Shown here piece after piece: positions 58,792 to 64,000 of a stretch of DNA of 64,000 nt. Numbering within the stretch: the stretch's first letter is position 1; each line of letters opens with the position of its first letter. This DNA comes from Pinus tabuliformis (taxonomy: Eukaryota; Streptophyta; Pinopsida; Pinales; Pinaceae), in contig CM062820.1 of the NCBI GenBank assembly GCA_031772625.1, positions 84,860,069 through 84,924,068 of the forward strand. The letters run 5' to 3'. Under the pieces are notes generated by a model. That model made no database searches. It was not told where the DNA came from and saw only the letters and a list, made by a program, of their open reading frames with translations. The translations under genes and the position numbers were made by a program.

Positions 58792-58822
58792 AGTTCCCGT
58801 TTCAAAGTTTACATTGTTATAA
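58792..58822. repeat. Right terminal inverted repeat and target duplication
   Basis: The 27 bases 58792-58818 are the exact reverse complement of 38511-38537, and ATAA follows at 58819-58822. The next bases continue the integrase frame of element C. Confidence 0.93.
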
Positions 58823-59591
58823 AAAGAGCTGGGACTCTCATTTAGTTTATGCAGTATGGGACAATAGAATAACTCCAGAAAGATCTACTGGGAAATCTCC
58901 TTTTTAGTTAGTCTATGGGAAAGATGCAATTTTTCCTACCAATTTGGCTTTCCCAGTTTTAAAATTCTTGCAGGACTCAATAGATGAACCTGATGATTTT
59001 TCAAGAAGGATAAATAAGATTATTGAACTAAATGAAAAAAGAGATGAAGTTCAATACAAATTGAAGAAATATCAGAATAAGATGAAAATCTTGTTTGATA
59101 GAAGAGCCAGAGAAAGGGACTTCAGGGAAAATAGAATAACTCCAGAAATATCTACTGGGAAATCTCCTTTTCAGTTAGTCTATGAGAAAAATGCAATTTT
59201 TCCCACCAATTTGGCTTTCCCAGTTTTAAAATTCTTACAAGACTCAACAGATGAACCTGATGATTTTTCAAGAAGAATAAATAAGATTATTGAACTAAAT
59301 GAAAACAGAGATGAAGTTCAATACAAATTGAAGAAATATCAGAATAAGATGAAAATTTTGTTTGAAAGAAGAGCCAGAGAAAGGGACTTCAGGGAAGGTG
59401 ACCTAGTTCCAAGATGGGACTCCAGGAGCGAGGAAAAGGGAAAACATGGTAAATTTGATAACCTATGGTTTGGTCCTTTAGCAATTGCTGAAGTAAAGGG
59501 TAAAAACACTTTTGTGCTACAAAATATTGAGGGACTATATTCCACTGATCCTGTAAATGGAAGGTTTCTCAAACATTTCATTCAGTACTGA
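58823..59591 (+). pseudogene. Integrase C-terminal part of element C (after the DNA transposon)
   Basis: The frame restored from 38510 reads KKSWDSHLVYAVWDNRITPE, then STGKSPF, LVYGKDAIFPTN, a helical region (RINKIIELNEKRDEVQYKL) and GDLVPRWDSRSEEKGKHGKF, WFGPLAIAEVKG and FLKHFIQY before TGA at 59589-59591. These match the usual C-terminal part of Ty3 integrases. One TAG follows KSPF in the first copy. Residues from NRITPE to FRE are present twice because of an in-frame duplication. Confidence 0.9.
58863..59396 (+). repeat. 267-bp in-frame tandem duplication in the integrase of C
   Basis: Units 58863-59129 and 59130-59396 are nearly identical, with only a few single-base differences. Each encodes 89 residues from NRITPE through RARERDFRE. 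The TAG of unit 1 (TTTTAG) is CAG in unit 2. The length is a multiple of three, so the frame is kept. Confidence 0.93.
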
Positions 59592-59752
59592 GAAGTTGGG
59601 ATACATTGCATTGTAAAAACTCCACTTTCTTTTACTTTTTTAGCTGTCAGTGAGATTTTTTACAGCAAAGCACTCCATAGCTCGAGGAGAAGGCACATGG
59701 ATCTGCAGGTTCTCTGCATTCTAACGAGAAAGCAGTGTCGAGTTGGAGCCAA
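59592..59752 (+). other. Pol to LTR spacer of element C
   Basis: This short non-coding stretch follows the integrase stop. The purine-rich GAGTTGGAGCCAA directly before the LTR is a weak polypurine tract. Confidence 0.6.
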
Positions 59753-62648
59753 TGTTGTAGAATTTTTTGGTTTTGATAAGTTATAATAAATTAGACAAAA
59801 AATGAAAATGTATTTACAAAATGTTAAGATAGGACATGGACAAAAAGAATATTGAATAAAAAATGTTATGAAAATATTTTGATAAATATTTCCATATCAA
59901 ATAAAATTTTAGGTTAGATGCCCTAAAAAGAAAAGGCAAAATAAAATTTTAGGTTAGAGAGAAAAGAAAAAGAAATCAACTCTGAAAGTGTTGCAAATCT
60001 AAATGCCACTACTTTGTTCTAAATTCAGTTTGAAAAATAATAGTTGTATGTAGTTTGTTTAGATGCCACACTAGGTTATTTTATTTAATTATACAGTTGC
60101 ATCATAATTGGATTTGTTTTAAATTAATTCTTATAGGTAGAAAATAAATTGGCTCAACAGTTTAATCTGAGCCAATGGAAGAAATAAGGTATAGAAAAAG
60201 ATTGTTCATAAAAAGAAAATATTGGGTTACTAGTTCAAATGCGCCTTAGACGGATAAGTAAAAATGTTAGGTATAGAAGGGTAGGTAGAAATGTGAAAGT
60301 TTGAGATGGTGAAATTGTTTTTTCCTAAAGATCAATATCACATCGCATCATTCATGAGTGAGTGAACCTTGGGCGGAAGAAAGTGTGATTTGTGATTCAT
60401 ATTCTATCACTTCATTCATTAAAACACCTGGACCCACAATCATCGCGTCTGCCTATCATATCGCGACTCCACCATTCATTTCCCGCTCACACGTTAAACT
60501 CCCTCCTTCTCACCTCTCATCCCTCACACTCCTCCACAATCATACAACCCACACGCCCTTTCGGCCCTCATTCGTCATCCGAAGTTTAACGACGGGGAGG
60601 GGGGGCGGGGCGGGGGGGCGAAATGTTCAGTCTTTGATACTGCTTACATAAACCACAAAAGTTACCTTTTAGTCTTTTATGAATAGAAATCTAAGGGCCA
60701 CAAACCACTCCGTCTTACACCCAAACGCAGTATCCTTCGTAGCCATTTACCATCCAATCATCTGTGCCTGAATCAAACGGCACATAGCATCAGTTGTGCC
60801 TGATGAGAAAATGATACCCACCTGATAAAGTGGTTTTCCCCGACCCCCCCTAAGGCTATGTGTCAAGCTATGGACTATATCCGGTGACCCCTCCTGAAAA
60901 CCGCCTTCCCCTCATAAGCGATGCGACAACCCTTAATACCGCCTCCCCGCCAACTCGATAAACCACCTATTATTTGTAAACATGAATTTTCACACCATAT
61001 TTGAAAAGTTACCTGTTAAATCTTATAACCATAAAAAAATTTGTTTTCATGCCTTATGCCTGTTTCACAGATAAAACCAATTAAACCCTTCAGTACCACC
61101 CTAAACATCTGCAACACAATTTCACCTCCATTTATGTTCAAAACGCTACCACAACCCCTTCCCCAGGCATCCCTGTGCCAGAAAGCCATCAGTTGTTTTT
61201 CCTTCCGAACCTGTGTTTTCTTAATTATTGTTGTGTTTTGTAGGTGATCAGCCAAAAACCAGAGCCTGGATAAACAATTTTAATACAAGTCGTAGAACTT
61301 GTTTACTCCAAGACTTGACAATAAACTTATTAAAAAGCCTATATTTAGAAGAAGAAGACAAGTATACAACATTAAAGAAACAACTGAAACTACTAGCATC
61401 TAAGGATCCAATGGCCAAAGAAATCAAGGAGACAGAGACTCAAAAATCAGATATTATGAAGCTCATCATAGAACGGAATTTGCAAATAAAACAAATGGAG
61501 GAGATGGAGAAATTGGTTAAGCAGAAGGAGGAAGCTATCAGGAACATTCAAACTTCAGTGGATTTAGTCTCTGTTGCAGCAGTTCCAATCACCAGAGTTT
61601 CTAATTTAGCCACTACATCAGCAACACCAACTCTCATAGTAAAACACTCTGGGATTCTTTCTTCATCCTCGATGAAATCAAGCATATATTTTTGGTAAAG
61701 CCCAATTTTACTAGATACACTGAGATGGATGAAATCTACAGGAAGGTAACAAAGATTTCTATCCCAGATAAGAAACACTGGGAAGAATTAACAGACTTAC
61801 CTGATTAAGGATTATTGAATAGCATTCAAATTTTGAGGGAACAGTCAACGAACTTCAACCACTTTTCAACTTTTTCAATGGTAGTGATCAAAAAACACAA
61901 CACCAAAGAAGTGCCAGATCATTAGACAATTTTATTTTTGATTGTGTAAATAATCTATCTTTGTAAAAGCAGCTTAGGATATTTTTCGTCCTACTGTTGT
62001 ATAAATAACTCTGTTCACAAGTTATCAAGGGATGCACTTCTGAAGAAGCATTTCTAAACATCTAATGTAATTAATATTTCTGGATCATTAATATGAAGCA
62101 AAGGATTTTGAGTTCTGTTTTGCACAGTTTTTGTTTCCTCTAAGTGTTTCCAATGTCATTCATCATGTTTTTCTTCATATACTTATGTCTTGTAGAGATA
62201 ACTAGGTAGGAGTAATTGCATTTCAATCTATTCCTATAAGCTTTTTGAAGTGATAATCTATAAAGAGAATGAATTAATGGACTGTTTGTTTAATTAGTTC
62301 CGTCAAAATTAATAAATCATCAACATCTTTTCTAACCTCATGTTTATTTTCTCAAACCTGTAAACATATTTTAAAGGTTTTCATACTTATGATTATCTAG
62401 CTTTCAATTTGAAAACCATGGAAATCATATTACTTTTCTGTTTATGCTCATCATCATAAAATATATTTCACTGTGTAAATATTTATAACAGCCCTCTGTT
62501 GAGATATTGATATTATTCAAAAGGTTAGGCACATCAGCTTTATATCTGTTTCATCCATTGGTCTCCCAAATTAAAACAAAACCCCAAAAACGTTTATCTT
62601 AGATGCTCTGGCATAATAGCTGACCATTATTATCTCAAAGGTACAACA
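59753..62648 (+). repeat. Complete LTR of element C, shared with a second internal copy
   Basis: It is 2896 bp with termini TGTTGTA and TACAACA. It follows the C integrase and is itself followed by a primer-binding site and gag, so it is 3' LTR to one copy and 5' LTR to the next. The TATA box is at 62000-62007. The segment from about 60430 onward matches 6042-8291. A G-rich run (60593-60619) marks the same place as the G9 run near 6210. The part 59753-60430 has no counterpart in this window. Confidence 0.9.
61228..61807 (+). pseudogene. LTR-embedded coiled-coil ORF of element C, copy 2
   Basis: The better-preserved copy reads DQPKTRAWINNFNTSRRTCL, then a Leu-rich segment, a charged coiled coil (ERNLQIKQMEEMEKLVKQK) and VAAVPITRVSNLATTSATP. 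A one-base change near 61645 shifts the frame, after which the sequence still matches copy 1 to WEELTDLPD at about 61806. A TTTTGTAG before 61240 resembles a 3' splice site, as in copy 1. The family is not recognised. Confidence 0.5.
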
Positions 62649-62654
62649 TCAAAC

Positions 62655-62672
62655 TGGCATTGTTACTGAGGA
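62655..62672 (+). other. Primer-binding site of the second C copy (decayed)
   Basis: TGGCATTGTTACTGAGGA occupies the same place as the site at 8298 but carries several changes, mostly C/G to T/A. It starts 6 bases after the LTR end. Confidence 0.8.
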
Positions 62673-62693
62673 CTCGAATTTCATTAAGTTTTC

Positions 62694-64000
62694 ATGGGGC
62701 AACGATATGTATTCTATTCCTTTAAGGTGATTAAAGGTCTAAAAAGGTTAAAATCCTGCACTTGGCGACTCCAATTTCACAAACTGGCACCGTTTAAGCA
62801 AACCAGATCTCATTCAGAGGCTAACTTAGTTGATCCTCTGTCAGACCCTGAAATTTTTTTGAGAAAAGCCAGTTCTAAATGGGGACATCAAGCCTCTTAT
62901 TCTTCTTCTTCTTCTTCAGTCTTGCAATCTAAAGATTTAGCATCATTTAATCCTTATAGTAATATTCCATCCAATCAAGATTACTACCACATATCACCTA
63001 GGGTTGTTGAACTCTTAAACAGGGGACTTTATTTTAAATCAGCATTCCTCATTCATTCATTTGAATCTCATCCAGAACCCTCACTACCACCAGGATCACC
63101 TAAAACTGAGTCTGACTTGGGTGTTAATTTACTAGAATATAAACCAACAGATTTCATATCCCCTACCACTTATTCGTTTCCTCCCACTTTTGGACAACTT
63201 GAAGCTTCTACTTCTCAACAACCCGAAGAGACCTTCTATGTGTATTCAAATCCACTCTTTGAAACAAAGGAAGGTATTCATGCACAGGTCCAGAAGTTAT
63301 TTCTTAAGACTCCTTTGAAATCATTCAGGAGATCCCCTCCTTCACCTCCAACTAGTTCTTCACCCCCTCAATCACCTTCTTCAACCCCTTCTTCATCTTC
63401 TTCAACCTTTTCATCCACACAAACACCTCATATACCACCTCCCACTATGGCTTTCCAACCTCTTGTACAGGCTAGATATGCATATTTAGTCTTACGTCCT
63501 AATCTCGATGCATTCCCAGCTAGATACTTGAAATACCTTCCCAGGTATAATGGAGAAACTAGTCCTTCTGCTAAAGACCATCTTCAAGCCTTTTTAGACA
63601 TTACAGATAACATGAATATTGAACAAGAAAACATTTACATGATGTTTTTTGTACATTCACTTGAAGGAAATGTAAGAATTTGGTTTAGGCAATTACCTGT
63701 AAATACCATTAGAAATTGGGAAGAACTTACAAATATATTTAAAAACTAGTGGGGTGTGAAAAAAGATCCTCTTTACTTTCTCACTGAGTTTGATGAACTT
63801 AAAAGAAATTTTGGTGAACCTGTATCATACTTTATAAAAAGATTCAATAAGCTTTATCATAAAATGCCCCCTGATTGCAAACCCCCTGTTGCAGCAGCAA
63901 AGTCTAGATTTTCTAAAGCCTTTGATGATAATTTTTGTTGTTATGATGAGAGAGGGAACTTGAAGAACTCTTGAAGATATGCAAACAAATGCTATTGACG
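62694..64000 (+). pseudogene. Gag of the second element C copy (runs off the window)
   Basis: The frame is open for 351 codons from MGQRYVFYSFKVIKGL through the Ser/Pro-rich region and capsid (IYMMFFVHSLEGNVRIWFRQ) to a TAG after NIFKN. It then continues MKKDPLYFLTEFDELKRNFG. A one-base shift near 63935 precedes a stop at 63974. It is better preserved than 8337-9767 and gives the ancestral residues at the stops in that copy. No zinc knuckle is reached before the window ends. Confidence 0.9.

Larger units (their letters stand above)
38511..58818. mobile_element. Giant DNA transposon with DUF7869-type transposase and ParB-methyltransferase genes
   Basis: It is bounded by 27-bp perfect terminal inverted repeats (38511-38537 and 58792-58818; AACAATGTAAAC at the tip, GGGAACT at the inner end) and a 4-bp target duplication ATAA (38507-38510, 58819-58822). 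Deleting the element and one ATAA joins CAT AAA AAG AGC TGG in the integrase frame of C, which continues open for hundreds of bases. Its length is 20.3 kb, or about 12.05 kb without nested element E. It contains two divergent decayed genes flanking a GC-rich inverted repeat. The inverted repeats and target length do not obviously match a plant superfamily I know. Confidence 0.93.
6037..62648 (+). mobile_element. Ty3-type LTR retrotransposon C (base layer, interrupted)
   Basis: This is the oldest layer: 5' LTR remnant, primer-binding site, gag, protease, an RNase H-like domain, reverse transcriptase, RNase H, integrase and a complete LTR, all on the plus strand. It is split by element D (12064-37063) and by the DNA transposon (38511-58818). 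Removing each insertion together with one target duplication restores the frame: SSR joins HAFDQIKKA in the polymerase, and NLPDH joins KKSWDSH in the integrase. Without insertions the internal region is about 6.1 kb. Stop codons and mutated catalytic residues in every domain mark it as inactive. Confidence 0.9.
59753..64000 (+). mobile_element. Second tandem copy of element C (5' end)
   Basis: LTR, primer-binding site and gag follow each other in the same order and orientation as at 6037-9767. Together with the upstream copy this makes an LTR-internal-LTR-internal array, the product expected from unequal recombination between LTRs or of two linked copies. The rest lies beyond the window. Confidence 0.85.

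Noticed and set aside
38511-58818. Assigning the DNA transposon to hAT, Mutator, CACTA, Harbinger, mariner or Helitron
   Set aside because: The target length (4 bp), terminal sequence (AACAATG) and gene content do not fit any of these as I know them.
1-64000. tRNA, rRNA or ordinary host genes
   Set aside because: I found no cloverleaf-like or rRNA-like sequence and no coding segment outside transposons. The tRNA-like words are primer-binding sites next to LTRs.

Overview
The window looks like nuclear DNA of a land plant with a large, repeat-filled genome. A gymnosperm, fern or lycophyte is plausible, but the sequence does not settle it. The evidence is nested Ty3-type LTR retrotransposons, primer-binding sites of plant tRNA type, spliceosomal introns, low GC and TATA-type LTR promoters. 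I see no ordinary host gene, tRNA or rRNA; almost everything is transposon.

The layout is a set of insertions inside insertions, which I resolved from LTR pairs, terminal inverted repeats, target-site duplications (TSDs) and restored reading frames. The base layer is plus-strand Ty3-type element C: LTR part 6037-8291, internal parts 8292-12063, 37069-38510 and 58823-59752, and complete LTR 59753-62648. A second internal copy of C starts at 62649 and runs off the window. Element A (minus, 1-6036, with a putative 3.9-kb LTR) sits in the first C LTR. Element D (plus, 12064-37063, gag only, TSD CCAGG) sits in the C polymerase region. Element B (minus, 13190-27869, TSD ACTGC, full gag-pol plus an extra ORF of about 1015 codons) sits in the 5' LTR of D.

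The most interesting object is a 20.3-kb DNA transposon at 38511-58818, about 12 kb without its own passenger. It has 27-bp perfect terminal inverted repeats and a 4-bp ATAA target duplication, and it interrupts the C integrase so precisely that removing it restores the codons. It carries two divergent, intron-containing, now decayed genes. The minus-strand gene is a DUF7869-type protein, the likely transposase, with a 29-residue tandem repeat region. The plus-strand gene is a ParB-like plus beta-class DNA amino-methyltransferase fusion. Between them lies about 2 kb of GC-rich, strand-asymmetric inverted repeat. Element E (minus, 39344-47597, TSD CACAT, gag-protease only) later landed inside the transposase gene. 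A DUF7869 protein paired with a DNA methyltransferase in one mobile element is, as far as I know, not a described plant transposon class.

Elements B and D look like an autonomous and non-autonomous pair. They share a related Gag, an array of TTGTTCCTTT/AAAGGAACAA hairpins and a conserved downstream module, but only B has pol. Nearly every gene carries stop codons or frameshifts, so these copies are fossils; family-level comparison would be needed to recover active versions.
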